DNA of 44,825 nucleotides. It comes from Deltaproteobacteria bacterium. GTDB taxonomy: Bacteria; Myxococcota_A; Polyangia; Polyangiales; JADZFZ01. Positions 1 through 8,247 of this stretch are shown here, in pieces. The number at the start of each line of letters is the position of its first letter. Position 1 is the first letter of the stretch. Made by a program: the position numbers and the translations under genes. Under the pieces are notes generated by a model. It was not told the origin of the DNA, ran no database searches, and saw nothing but the letters and a program-made list of their open reading frames with translations. Location: the NCBI GenBank assembly GCA_020854145.1, contig JADZFZ010000350.1:1-44825 (forward strand), written 5' to 3'.

Positions 1-39
1 CGCAGCGCGCGCGGTGCGTCCGTGGCGGGCTGGGCCCGG

Positions 40-126
40 CGGAGGAGGAGGGATTCGAACCCCCGGGCACCTTACGGAGCCTGCGGTTTTCAAGACCGCT
101 GCCTTAAACCACTCGGCCACTCCTCC
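40..126 (-). tRNA. tRNA-Ser (anticodon UGA)
   Basis: Read on the minus strand, the 7-bp acceptor arms GGAGGAG and CTCCTCC pair perfectly. The anticodon stem GCGGT/ACCGC encloses the loop CTTGAAA with anticodon TGA. A long variable arm follows, as in class II tRNAs, then a TTCGAAT T-loop. The discriminator base is G, as usual for serine tRNAs, and CCA is not encoded. The 3' end points out of the window to the left, so an element integrated at the usual 3' site would lie outside this window. Confidence 0.95.
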
Positions 127-500
127 AGAACGGCTCCATCTCTTAGCAGCTTCCCGCTCGCAAGTCCCCGCATTCGCTGGGCTCGTAACCCGTCGGAATC
201 ACGTCGTTGTCGTCCTCCCACCCGGCCAAGCCGGACGCTCCCGCCCCGGACGGCAACAACCCCCCGACGGCACTCCACGACCCTCCACAGACAGCGACGG
301 CACCCCCGTCGTGGTAACGGCCGTGGTAACGAATGTGGGGTAAACGGAAAGAATGGGCGCCCCGCCCGTTCCGCCGACGCGTTCTTCGGTCAGCCAATTT
401 CCTGGACAAGTGTTCTCCAAAATCCCCTTGCGCATGCTGAACCGATGGTCATCCTGCCCATCCCGTGCAGGAGCGCGGGAAAGTTGGGAGTGGCGGGACA
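127..500. other. Intergenic region upstream of the CBASS operon
   Basis: This 374-nt stretch has no convincing gene. It should hold the CBASS promoter. I see no sigma54 GG-N10-GC signature and no good -35/-10 pair. The one notable structure is the tandem repeat at 310-346, listed separately. The CD-NTase Shine-Dalgarno sequence GGGAG lies at 486-490. Confidence 0.6.
310..346 (+). repeat. Tandem CGTGGTAACG repeats upstream of CBASS
   Basis: CGTGGTAACG occurs at 310-319 and exactly again at 322-331, a 12-bp period. A degenerate third copy, GTGGGGTAAACG, follows at about 334-345. The array lies about 155 bp upstream of the CD-NTase start and would suit a regulator that binds direct repeats. The regulatory role is inference. 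Confidence 0.5.
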
Positions 501-1595
501 ATGGCAGACTTGCAGAAGTATTTCGAGCAGTTCCACACCGCGATCGCGGTTCGGCGGTCGCAGGAGAAAGCAATCCTCTCGGAGAAGCGGGAGCGCGTGC
601 TGCGGCGACTGAGCGACGGCATCGCGCGGCAGCGGGAGCAGGGCATCGCCATCCCCTCCTACCGGACGAAGAACCAGGGCAGCTACCGTATGGGGACAGG
701 GATCCGTCCGAAGGATCAGGACTACGACATCGATGTCGCCGTCATCTTCGACCTCGCTCCAGCCGACCACCCTGACCCCGTCGTCGTCAAGTCATGGGTG
801 ATGGATGCGCTCGAAGGACATACGAAACGCGTCGAGATGCGCAGGCCGTGCGTTACCGTTTTCTACCAAGCGGAGAACGAGCCCATCTATCACGTCGATC
901 TCGCCGTGTACGCCGAGGGCGGCGACGACGAGAAGATCTACCTGGCGTTGGGCAAGCCCGAGTCAGCGCCGGAGTTTCGTGTGTGGCAGGAATCGGATCC
1001 CGAGGCCCTCATCGCGATCATGGATTCCCGGTTCGCGGACTCGGCAGACGGCGCGCAGTTCCGGCGCTGCATCCGCTACCTGAAGCGGTGGCGCGACGAG
1101 AACTTCGTCAGCAGCGGCAACGGTGCTCCCCGGGGAATCGCTTTGACCGCGTGCGCGCTCCGCTGGTTCACGACGGCATCGACGCTCGACGCCTTCCGCA
1201 ACACGCGTTCGTACGACGACCTCACGGCGCTTGCCCGCCTCGTCCGCATGACGCTGGGCGCGTTCACGAGCGTCTACGACGCGGAGACGCAGTCGTGGGT
1301 GCAGCGGCTCTCCGTGGCGCTGCCGGTACCGCCGGGCAACGACCTCTTCGAGCGCATGACGAACGGCCAGATGGTCACGCTCCACGATCGGCTGGACAAG
1401 CTCTGGAACGCTCTCGACCAGGCGTCCCGCGATCCCGATCCCCACACAGCGGCAGCCACCCTCCGGAAGGTACTGGGTGAGGACTTTCCGGTGCCTGACA
1501 AGGCAGAGACCGCCGACAAGCGAGCCCCAGCGATCGTCAGCTCGGGCAACTCGGGGCTTCACGATGGAGACACATCGCGACGACGTCCTGGATGA
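501..1595 (+). CDS. CBASS CD-NTase (cyclic oligonucleotide synthase)
   Basis: This is a cGAS/DncV-like nucleotidyltransferase, the phage-infection sensor enzyme of CBASS, which makes a cyclic di- or trinucleotide. The family core is visible: G60-S61 in QGSYRMGTG, then the metal-binding pair D76 and D78 in YDIDVAV, and a third acid D133 in HVDLAV. The 364-residue length fits the family. The ATG at 501 follows GGGAG at 486-490; a GTG at 465 in the same frame is less likely. The protein ends in RRRPG. In type II CBASS, Cap2 conjugates the CD-NTase through its C-terminal residue, and a C-terminal glycine suits that. The last 32 nt overlap cap2. The clade and product cannot be told from sequence alone. 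The HNH-SAVED partner makes 3',2'-cGAMP one option, because a characterised Cap5 uses it. Confidence 0.93.
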   Translation: MADLQKYFEQFHTAIAVRRSQEKAILSEKRERVLRRLSDGIARQREQGIAIPSYRTKNQGSYRMGTGIRPKDQDYDIDVAVIFDLAPADHPDPVVVKSWVMDALEGHTKRVEMRRPCVTVFYQAENEPIYHVDLAVYAEGGDDEKIYLALGKPESAPEFRVWQESDPEALIAIMDSRFADSADGAQFRRCIRYLKRWRDENFVSSGNGAPRGIALTACALRWFTTASTLDAFRNTRSYDDLTALARLVRMTLGAFTSVYDAETQSWVQRLSVALPVPPGNDLFERMTNGQMVTLHDRLDKLWNALDQASRDPDPHTAAATLRKVLGEDFPVPDKAETADKRAPAIVSSGNSGLHDGDTSRRRPG

Positions 1596-3288
1596 AGTCT
1601 GCGGCGCCGGATTCCTGACCCGGCCGCGCCGCCTCCCCGCCGACGCTCTCAGCGAACCGTGGGCGAAGACTCGTGCGATCCAGGCCGCCATCGAGGGCAG
1701 CGTCGGCGTGGCGGGCACCGACGTCGGGCTCCGTGTCGGGCTCGGGCGCCGATTCCCGTTCGAATTGCCCCACGTGTTCCTCGCGCACCCCTCAGCCCAC
1801 CCATTCCTGCCACACATCGACGAGCACGGCTGGGTCTGTTACCAGGCCACCGAGGGGCTCGTCCTGCGGACGTCTGCTCCCGTTCACATCGTCGAGGACG
1901 CGCTCGCGATGGCGGTACGGACACTCGATGACGGGCTGGCCGGCCGCAACTGGCTCGACGTCTACGACGAGCTCGAAGCGTACTGGCGCCAGTACGGCAT
2001 TGACGGCCTCGTGCGCTGCTACGTTGAGCCCGACGCTGCCTATCGGGCGATCGCCGTCGGTTTCGAACGACGCGAGTTTCGCTACGTCGCCGACACCGTC
2101 GATGATGTGGTCGCGTTCGAGGGGCCGACGCAGAAGCTCGCCGCCCCTCGACGCGGCGTTTACGTCCCTCTCACACGAAGCGTCTTGTCTGAGCGGATCG
2201 ACCCGCGCTCGTTCGCCGATGCAGCCTTCACCCGAGCGTACGTTCGGCGGCATGTTGAAGCCGCGATGCTGGCCCGCTTGGACAGGTGTGGATTGGGCGA
2301 CGCTCCTTGGCCCTTTGTGGTCCTGGGCGTCCCCCGACCGACGAACGGCAGATCGCTCGTCGGGCTGCACTACGAGCATGTCCAGGGCGGACATCCGCTC
2401 GGCGCCGGCACCACAACACATCCGGTGCGTCTCGTCCCGTTCGACCGGCGCGATCCCCGCAACCTGCGAGCGCGAGGAGGCGCCGTGACAAAATTCGGCA
2501 ACACGCGAATCGCCGTGATCGGATGCGGCTCAGTCGGTGGCCACGTGGCTCTGGCGATCGCTGCTGCTGGCGTGGGGAACATCACCCTGGTCGACCCCGA
2601 CAAGCTGAAGACCGAAAACGTCTTTCGCCACGTGCTTGGAAAATCCGCACTTGGCAAATACAAGGTCGACGGCGTCAAGGCAGAGCTCGAGCAGAAATTC
2701 CCCTACCTGAATGTCCGCGTCCTGCGCGAGCACGCCGATGAAGCTATTGAACACCGCACCCTTGATCCCGGCAAGTTCGATCTCGCGATCGTGACTATCG
2801 GCGATATCACCACGAGCCGCCGCCTGAACAGGCAGCTTCAGCAGCATGGTACCGCAACGGTGTTCACGTGGCTCGAGCCGCTCGGAATCGGTGGGCACGC
2901 GCTGCTAACCCACGTGACCGACGGGCCCGGGTGCTACGAGTGCCTCTTCCGAGACCCCGATGGGGAAGAGGTGCTTTCCAACGCGGCAGACTTTGCCGCC
3001 GCCGGACAGACCTTCGCCCGTGATCTGACCGGCTGCGCCTCCGTCCACACGCCCTACGGCGCCCTTGACGCGATCCGCACCGCCGAGAACGCGACCCGCC
3101 TGGCGGTTGGCGCCCTGCTTGACACCTACGCGGATCATCCGCTCCGCTCTTGGAAGGGCGACCCGGCAGAATTCCTCGCACGCGGCTTCAAGCTCAGCCC
3201 GCGTTTCGCGCTCGAGGAGTCGAGACTTCGGGAAACAGCAACTGTATTTCACAACCCGCGTTGCCCCATATGTGCACTGCACGCGTAG
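1564..3288 (+). CDS. cap2: Cap2, E2-E1 fusion that conjugates the CD-NTase
   Basis: This is the ubiquitin-transfer-like enzyme of type II CBASS, which primes the CD-NTase by covalent attachment. Residues 1 to about 160 form an E2-like domain with the probable catalytic Cys92 in HGWVCYQ. Residues 310-574 form a ThiF/E1 adenylation domain, with the nucleotide loop IGCGSVGG at 319-326 and acidic D344. C491 in LTGCASVHTPYG is my candidate E1 cysteine. CYEC (457-460) and CPIC (567-570) probably bind a structural zinc. At 574 residues it has the normal length. The ATG at 1564 sits inside the end of the CD-NTase gene, so translation is probably coupled; a longer in-frame start at 1477 would run deep into that gene. 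It overlaps cap3 by 19 nt. Confidence 0.95.
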   Translation: METHRDDVLDEVCGAGFLTRPRRLPADALSEPWAKTRAIQAAIEGSVGVAGTDVGLRVGLGRRFPFELPHVFLAHPSAHPFLPHIDEHGWVCYQATEGLVLRTSAPVHIVEDALAMAVRTLDDGLAGRNWLDVYDELEAYWRQYGIDGLVRCYVEPDAAYRAIAVGFERREFRYVADTVDDVVAFEGPTQKLAAPRRGVYVPLTRSVLSERIDPRSFADAAFTRAYVRRHVEAAMLARLDRCGLGDAPWPFVVLGVPRPTNGRSLVGLHYEHVQGGHPLGAGTTTHPVRLVPFDRRDPRNLRARGGAVTKFGNTRIAVIGCGSVGGHVALAIAAAGVGNITLVDPDKLKTENVFRHVLGKSALGKYKVDGVKAELEQKFPYLNVRVLREHADEAIEHRTLDPGKFDLAIVTIGDITTSRRLNRQLQQHGTATVFTWLEPLGIGGHALLTHVTDGPGCYECLFRDPDGEEVLSNAADFAAAGQTFARDLTGCASVHTPYGALDAIRTAENATRLAVGALLDTYADHPLRSWKGDPAEFLARGFKLSPRFALEESRLRETATVFHNPRCPICALHA

Positions 3289-3830
3289 GCGCGTTGGTCT
3301 TCCGCGCCCCATCGGATGGACGCATCAAGCTCGACCGCTGCGTCGTTGGACGGCTTCGCGAATTCGCGCAGCGTGACCCACGAGCGCTGGAGGCCGGCGG
3401 CGTACTCCTCGGCCGACACATCTCCGGGTCAGGTGACATCGTCGTCGACGAGGCCACCACACCGCAGCCAGCGGACCGCAGGACGCGGGCATCGTTTCAT
3501 CGCAGCCGTGAGCAGCACCAGCGACTCATCGTGGACGCACACACCCGAAGCCAGGGTACCTGCGGCTACCTGGGAGAGTGGCACACCCATCCGGAGCCGA
3601 GACCATCACCATCTGGAGTTGACCTCCGCGACTGGCGGCGCAGGCTGCGAGCGGATGCGGTGGATGGCCGACACGTGCTTTTCATCATCGTAGGGACAGT
3701 CCACGTCTGTGTCTGGCGTGGAGATCGAGACGCGAACGAGATCGAGCAGCTGGAGGCGATCGATGTCATCGACGACGATTCCGCCCAAGACGGTAGTTGC
3801 ACTGTGGACGCGGGCGGGCGGGAGATGTGA
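3270..3830 (+). CDS. cap3: Cap3, JAMM/MPN isopeptidase of CBASS
   Basis: This is a JAB1/MPN metalloprotease, which in type II CBASS removes the CD-NTase from its conjugates and so opposes Cap2. The zinc site is complete: E41 in LEAGGVLLG, then H105-T-H107 with S115 and D118 in the classic H-x-H-x7-S-x2-D pattern. The 186-residue size is normal for Cap3. The ATG at 3270 lies inside the 3' end of cap2, and the 3' end overlaps cap5 by 68 nt, so the four genes form one tightly packed transcription unit. Confidence 0.93.
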   Translation: MCTARVGALVFRAPSDGRIKLDRCVVGRLREFAQRDPRALEAGGVLLGRHISGSGDIVVDEATTPQPADRRTRASFHRSREQHQRLIVDAHTRSQGTCGYLGEWHTHPEPRPSPSGVDLRDWRRRLRADAVDGRHVLFIIVGTVHVCVWRGDRDANEIEQLEAIDVIDDDSAQDGSCTVDAGGREM

Positions 3831-4887
3831 ATACGAGGGTCACAATGAATTGCTTTGGCGCGACGACCTGACCAGCGCCGATATCAACGTCGGCCTCATC
3901 GCCCACATCGTCGCCGATAGCCCGGATGGTCCTCGAGGCGACCCCGTCCGCTCTCCGCAACTGGCGAAGAAGCTCTCGAACCTCATGTTGCTCTGCCACG
4001 CGCATCACCGGCTGATCGATATCGATGATGTTTCGGGCCATCCCGAAGATCGCCTGGTGGCAATGAAGCGAGCGCACGAAACTCGAATCGAGCGGCTGAC
4101 GAGCATTGGTCCCGAGATGCGGACGCAGATCGTCTCGTTCCGGACGGTCATCGGGGAGCATCGAACGAGCCGGGATAGCGCGGCGATGCGTGAGGCTGTT
4201 GCCGTGTCTCGCTACCCGGTTCCGGAGGAACTGCATCTCGATCTCACCCTGGACGCCCTCACCGAGAGAGATCCGGCATTCTGGCAGGCAAATCGTCGGG
4301 AGCTTGAGAGCCTGTTCGACCAGCGGCTGCGCTGGCGTCTCGCCGAGGCCGGTGCGCACTTCTCGGTTTTCGCCTTGGCCCCCATCTCTCTCCTTATTGC
4401 CTTCGGTCGGCTGCTCGGCGACAAGACCGCTGCTGATGTCTACCAGAAGCACCGCGTGCCCTGCGGCTGGCAGTGGGCAATGGATGCTCCGCCGCTCGAG
4501 TATCACATCAAGCCGCCCGACGCGGCCGGGTCGGCTGCCGATGTCGTCATCGTGCTATCGGTCACCGACACGGTCCAGACCCCGCACGTCGATGCCTTCG
4601 CACCGCAAGAATGGCCGCGTTACCAACTCCGGATTGACCACCCACGGTTGGACATCGTTCGCTGTCCCGACGATGTCGCGCGATTCCGAGGAAAGTGGAT
4701 CGAACTGCTCTCGACGATCCGCGCGACGCATCATGTGCACGCGCCCCGCCTGCACATCTTTCCCGCGATACCGAACTCCCTTGCTGTGGAGCTCGGTCGA
4801 TCGCTCTTGCCGAAGGCACACTCGCCGCTCCGCATCTACGACCTCAACGGTGACCGCGACGGCTTCGTCTTCACGCTCGAGCTCTGA
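3763..4887 (+). CDS. cap5: Cap5, HNH nuclease-SAVED CBASS effector
   Basis: This is the killing effector of the operon. The N-terminus (about residues 1-110) has an HNH/beta-beta-alpha nuclease signature: H48 in LIAHIV, N73 in LSNLMLLC, and the CHAHH cluster at 79-82. The C-terminal part, about residues 170-374, matches a SAVED sensor domain in length and position and would bind the CD-NTase product. In the family, ligand binding assembles the protein and unleashes DNA degradation. GGAGG at 3752-3756 selects the ATG at 3763, and the protein is 374 residues. The stop lies 2 nt from the stop of the convergent EBP gene, with no terminator between them. Confidence 0.92.
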   Translation: MSSTTIPPKTVVALWTRAGGRCEYEGHNELLWRDDLTSADINVGLIAHIVADSPDGPRGDPVRSPQLAKKLSNLMLLCHAHHRLIDIDDVSGHPEDRLVAMKRAHETRIERLTSIGPEMRTQIVSFRTVIGEHRTSRDSAAMREAVAVSRYPVPEELHLDLTLDALTERDPAFWQANRRELESLFDQRLRWRLAEAGAHFSVFALAPISLLIAFGRLLGDKTAADVYQKHRVPCGWQWAMDAPPLEYHIKPPDAAGSAADVVIVLSVTDTVQTPHVDAFAPQEWPRYQLRIDHPRLDIVRCPDDVARFRGKWIELLSTIRATHHVHAPRLHIFPAIPNSLAVELGRSLLPKAHSPLRIYDLNGDRDGFVFTLEL

Positions 4888-4889
4888 CC

Positions 4890-6857
4890 TCACCCGCTCG
4901 GCATCGGTCTCCGCAACCCACCCGACTTCCAGGGATTTGGGACGCCATGGTGTTGGAGGTATTTCTCGATCGTTTTCGGGTCGTATCCGGTTGCTTGCAC
5001 GGCGGCGCGCCGACTCCGGAACTGCCGCGTAATCTCGATCCAGTCTTCCCGCGTGAGCTTCGCCGCGGGTGGCGACTCCGCGGTGGCCTCGATTGCCTCG
5101 GCCCGTCGGTTCTCCGACGCAGACAGGAGCGCGGTGGCTATGCGCTCACGAACGCGGGCGAGGCCTCCCGCGCGCGCATCGTCGCGAACTTGGTCAATCC
5201 ACGTCGGCGCGACGAGCTTGACGATGTTGAAGAGCGCCACGAACGCAGAGCCGAGCTCGCCAGCGGTTGCCGATCGAAGGAGCGGCAGACCGTGAATCTC
5301 TCGCAGCAGACGCAGAAACGGGTGGGTGTCCAGCGCGGCGTGACGGTGCTCCGTATCGATCTCGTGTCCGAGGTGGTGCCAGCGAGCATCGGCCTGCTGC
5401 TGCGCGGCCCGGACATGAGCGGCAACAACCTCGGGAACTGGGCCCGCGCCGACTCGCTTCCAGAACGACCGGGCGAGCTCCGCTTGTCGTCGCGCCCGAT
5501 CCAGATCGAGGAGACGCGCGACAGATCCCACCGTTTGACGGTGTTCCGCCGAGCTGTCGTCGAGTAGCGTCAAGAACTTCCCGATGGTCTGCAGCTCCTC
5601 ATTGGGCGGGAGGGCAATCGAGGTCAGCGAGGCGTTGATTTCTGAAACGCGCCACGCCACGTGCTCGCCGATCAACCCCTGACCGTCGACATCGTCGAGA
5701 AGGAATCCGAGTGCTCGGCCGGCTAACGGTAGTTCGAGATAGGCGCGCTGGATGTGGGCTGGGAGATGCTCCAGGCGGATGGTGTCTCCCGCCGCGACGG
5801 CGATCGCTTCGTCAATCACGCCGACGAGCTCCCGGAGGTTTCCGGGCCACGTGTGAATCGCGAGGGCGTCTCGCGCCGAGCGCGTGAGCGGCGGATCTGC
5901 GGCGTGATGACGTTCCTTGAGCAGCTCCGGCAGCACGTCGTCGAAGAAGCCCTCTCTGCAGCGCAGCGGTACCAGGCGCAGACCCGAGCCCGACCGAAGC
6001 CGGTGCAGCAGGTCCTCTCGAAATCGGTTCTCGCGAACCTCAGTCGCGAGGTCGCGAAGTGTGGCGGCGATCACGCGAACCGTCAGCGGGCGTGGCGTGT
6101 TCTCGCCGAGCCTCGACACCGAGTGCGTCTGGAGAAATCGGAGCAGGCGGAGTTGAGCGTCTTTGGGAAGGTCGCCCACCTCGTCGATCAGCAACGTCCC
6201 ACCGTTCGCCAGCTCCAGACGACCCGGCCGATCCCGGTTGGCGCCGGTGAAAGCACCTCGGGCGTGTCCGAATAGCTCGTCGTTGATCATGTCAGTCGAC
6301 ATGCCCGCGATCTGCACGATCTCGAACGGCGCTTTCGTGCTGCCGACAACCCGCGCCCAGATCTGATGGATGGCCTCGGCGAGTAGTTCCTTTCCCGTTC
6401 CCGTGTCCCCCTGGATGAGGATAGGGAGGAATCGGTCGCCGTACCGCGGGTCGTTGCTCTGAGCTGCCGCGAAGTCGCGGGCCTTGGAGAGCTCGAGCAG
6501 CGTTGCCAGATCCGACACTTTGATCGCATCGAATGCGCGTTCTTCGGCTCGCCGCTCCAGCAACCAATGTTTGCACTCGGCAACGTGATCCGCGTCGTAC
6601 CCGAGCGGCACGAATCCGTCCGTTCCGCGCGCGCGAGCTGCAAGCTCAGCACCCGCCTGCAGAGGACGGGTTGACGCGGCGGCGTCCTTCCACCCCTCAC
6701 GTAGACCCTCGCGACGTCCGAAGCCGAACAGATGCGCCAGATCGCACCCGGCGGTTGGCGCCCGAGCTCGAATCGCGGCGCGGAGGTGCCGGCGGAGGTG
6801 GAGCACGACCTCGCTGTCGAGAGCGCCTTCCGGGAGTCGTTCGTCGATGCGGATCAC
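4890..6857 (-). CDS. Sigma54 enhancer-binding protein with an inserted C-terminal domain
   Basis: This AAA+ ATPase should activate sigma54-dependent transcription. Walker A GDTGTGKE is at 150-157, the sigma54-contacting GAFTGA loop at 201-206, Walker B LLIDEV at 222-227 and WPGNLREL at 337-344. No receiver, GAF or PAS domain is recognisable in the first 140 residues. About 230 residues of unknown helical sequence separate the AAA+ domain from a short helix-turn-helix-like C-terminus (about 605-645, with TGYDPKTIEKYLQHHGV). Most EBPs place the sensor N-terminally, so this layout is unusual. The start overlaps the upstream membrane-protein gene by 4 nt (ATGA), so both should be made from the sigma54 promoter at 7281-7297, implying autoregulation. 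The target genes are unknown. Confidence 0.88.
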   Translation of the reverse strand: MIRIDERLPEGALDSEVVLHLRRHLRAAIRARAPTAGCDLAHLFGFGRREGLREGWKDAAASTRPLQAGAELAARARGTDGFVPLGYDADHVAECKHWLLERRAEERAFDAIKVSDLATLLELSKARDFAAAQSNDPRYGDRFLPILIQGDTGTGKELLAEAIHQIWARVVGSTKAPFEIVQIAGMSTDMINDELFGHARGAFTGANRDRPGRLELANGGTLLIDEVGDLPKDAQLRLLRFLQTHSVSRLGENTPRPLTVRVIAATLRDLATEVRENRFREDLLHRLRSGSGLRLVPLRCREGFFDDVLPELLKERHHAADPPLTRSARDALAIHTWPGNLRELVGVIDEAIAVAAGDTIRLEHLPAHIQRAYLELPLAGRALGFLLDDVDGQGLIGEHVAWRVSEINASLTSIALPPNEELQTIGKFLTLLDDSSAEHRQTVGSVARLLDLDRARRQAELARSFWKRVGAGPVPEVVAAHVRAAQQQADARWHHLGHEIDTEHRHAALDTHPFLRLLREIHGLPLLRSATAGELGSAFVALFNIVKLVAPTWIDQVRDDARAGGLARVRERIATALLSASENRRAEAIEATAESPPAAKLTREDWIEITRQFRSRRAAVQATGYDPKTIEKYLQHHGVPNPWKSGGLRRPMPSG

Positions 6858-7258
6858 GCTGGTAGCGCGTGGATCGCGACCGTCGGTTCGCCGTTCGCGT
6901 CGTAGACCGCGCGGACGCGCCAGCCCCGCGCCACCTTGTTCACGCCGTGGGCCGCACCCGCGACCAACCCAACGCCGCCGCCGGCGACCGCGCCCGCGAG
7001 CGGCCTACCGAACGCAAGCCCGACAAGGCCGCCGACGCCTGCACCGATCGCGGCGCCGCGGAGGCCTGAACTCGCCGTGATCGTGAGGTAGTCCACGAGC
7101 TCGGGTGCGCTCCCGGGGTCGAACACGATCCGATACCCCGCCGATGTGACGACGTGCTCCAGGACTTGCCGGGCCAGCGTTACTGCATGGAGGCCACGCA
7201 GAAGGACAGCACCCTCCGCGTCGATCCGCGCGAGTACGAGTGAAACAGATGGGTTCAT
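6854..7258 (-). CDS. Small glycine-zipper membrane protein
   Basis: This 134-residue protein has no named family that I recognise. Its centre, about residues 70-110, is a run of Gly/Ala-rich hydrophobic helices containing GAGVGGLVGLAFG and AGAVAGGGVGLVAGA. Such glycine-zipper sequence packs helices tightly in membranes and can form pores. The polar C-terminus contains the phrase VYDANGEPTVAIHALP. AGGAGG sits 6-7 nt upstream of the ATG at 7258, and the sigma54 promoter lies just beyond. It is the first gene of a two-gene operon with the EBP. A role as the membrane output, or as a sensor controlling the EBP, is inference. Confidence 0.75.
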   Translation of the reverse strand: MNPSVSLVLARIDAEGAVLLRGLHAVTLARQVLEHVVTSAGYRIVFDPGSAPELVDYLTITASSGLRGAAIGAGVGGLVGLAFGRPLAGAVAGGGVGLVAGAAHGVNKVARGWRVRAVYDANGEPTVAIHALPA

Positions 7259-7280
7259 AATTCCTCCTGGTTGCCGCGAA

Positions 7281-7297
7281 AGCACGCATTGTGCCAA
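7281..7297 (-). promoter_or_regulatory. Sigma54 (-24/-12) promoter of the glycine-zipper/EBP operon
   Basis: The minus strand reads TTGGCACAATGCGTGCT. Against the consensus YTGGCACG-N4-TTGCW it keeps the essential GG and GC doublets at exactly 10-bp spacing and matches nearly every other position. Transcription would start near 7270, just upstream of the Shine-Dalgarno sequence and the ATG at 7258. Confidence 0.85.
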
Positions 7298-7362
7298 TGC
7301 CTTTTGCTCTTGAGCAGCGACAGTCCAGCACCGCGTCCATGCCACGAACTGGGAGGGGCTAT

Positions 7363-7389
7363 CGGATTCTGTCGGAATCCGGCGGAATC
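7363..7389. promoter_or_regulatory. Palindromic upstream activating site, probable EBP binding site
   Basis: CGGATTC-TGTCG-GAATCCG (7363-7381) is a perfect 7-bp inverted repeat with a 5-nt spacer, and a third half-site GGAATC follows at 7384-7389. Its centre is about 76 bp upstream of the -24 element, a typical enhancer distance. It also lies about 70 bp upstream of the divergent GHKL gene. It is therefore the natural candidate site for the neighbouring EBP. The binding itself is inference. Confidence 0.65.
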
Positions 7390-7450
7390 GTCAACGCGTT
7401 CAACCAGGTCCAAACTCCTTCTGGGTCCGCGGTACGCTCACGCGTGCGGC

Positions 7451-8236
7451 GTGTATTCGCTAGACATCTTGGAGAGCGTCCTCGCGCGGAACGGGCCAGC
7501 CGGCGTGAAGCAGCCGCTGCACGTCGAGGCCGCGCAGTCGCTCGCGGGCCTCGCTGAATTCGCAGCCGTTCGGTGGTCGTGGTGGGCGCGCCATTCGGTC
7601 GATCTCGTCCGCGCGCTTCCGGGCGGCGACATCGTGGGGCTCCGCGGACCAGACGACCTGCTCGTGGCGGAGGTCTTCGAGCACGGTGCGGTTCACTGCG
7701 TCCCGCCACCAGGCGCGGCGTGGCAGTCGGGAAGCGCCTTCATGCTCTTCCAGGAGCGTTTCAAGACGGTGCTCGTCGGGGCTGGCGCGGACACTCGCTT
7801 CGCGCATGCGCTGCTCGGGGCACTGAACGAGATGGCGAGCAACGCCGTCGAGTACGCCTCGGCCCCGCTGTGCCCGATCGCGACATACGAAGTGCGTGAC
7901 GGGTCGTGGTGCTTCAGCGTCACCGACGTTGGCTGCGGCGTGCTGCGTACCCTGCGCCGCAACCCGTCGTACACCAACCTCTCGGATGACGTGGACGCGC
8001 TCCGTCTCGCCGTGCAGGACGGCATCTCGGCGACGGCGTCGCCCACGCGCGGGTACGGCTTCACGCACGTATTCCGAGCGCTCGTCAATCGGATGTGCGC
8101 GATCCGGTTGCGGACAGTTGGCGCGCGAGCCGCGTGGTCAGGCAGGTCGCCCGCGGCACACCTGCTCGGTCTCTCCCCGGCTCCCGTCCGTGACGGGTTC
8201 CACGTCGCCGTCAGCGGTCGGATCGGCTCGACTTGA
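7451..8236 (+). CDS. GHKL-type ATPase, anti-sigma-kinase-like
   Basis: This 261-residue protein has a C-terminal GHKL (HATPase_c) domain. The N-box is LNEMASNAVEYA with E127 and N131, the G1 box is VTDVGCGV (D159, G161, G163), and the G2 box is TRGYGFTHV (G201, G203). No histidine-kinase phosphoacceptor or membrane segment is seen, so it resembles the stand-alone ATPases of partner-switching systems. The N-terminal 110 residues are unfamiliar. I chose the GTG at 7451 because conserved-looking sequence begins there; no clear ribosome site supports it, and the frame stays open to 7271. It is the first gene of a four-gene operon. Confidence 0.72.
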   Translation: MYSLDILESVLARNGPAGVKQPLHVEAAQSLAGLAEFAAVRWSWWARHSVDLVRALPGGDIVGLRGPDDLLVAEVFEHGAVHCVPPPGAAWQSGSAFMLFQERFKTVLVGAGADTRFAHALLGALNEMASNAVEYASAPLCPIATYEVRDGSWCFSVTDVGCGVLRTLRRNPSYTNLSDDVDALRLAVQDGISATASPTRGYGFTHVFRALVNRMCAIRLRTVGARAAWSGRSPAAHLLGLSPAPVRDGFHVAVSGRIGST

Positions 8237-8247
8237 CCGGGACGATG

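Noticed and set aside
40..126. tRNA-Ser as the attachment site of the integrase element
   Set aside because: Its 3' end points out of the window, so insertion at the usual site would lie to the left. I saw no repeat of its 3' end elsewhere in the window.
7300..7451. A sigma54 promoter facing the GHKL operon
   Set aside because: No plus-strand GG-N10-GC match was found between the divergent genes, so control of that operon by the EBP would have to be indirect or use another promoter type.
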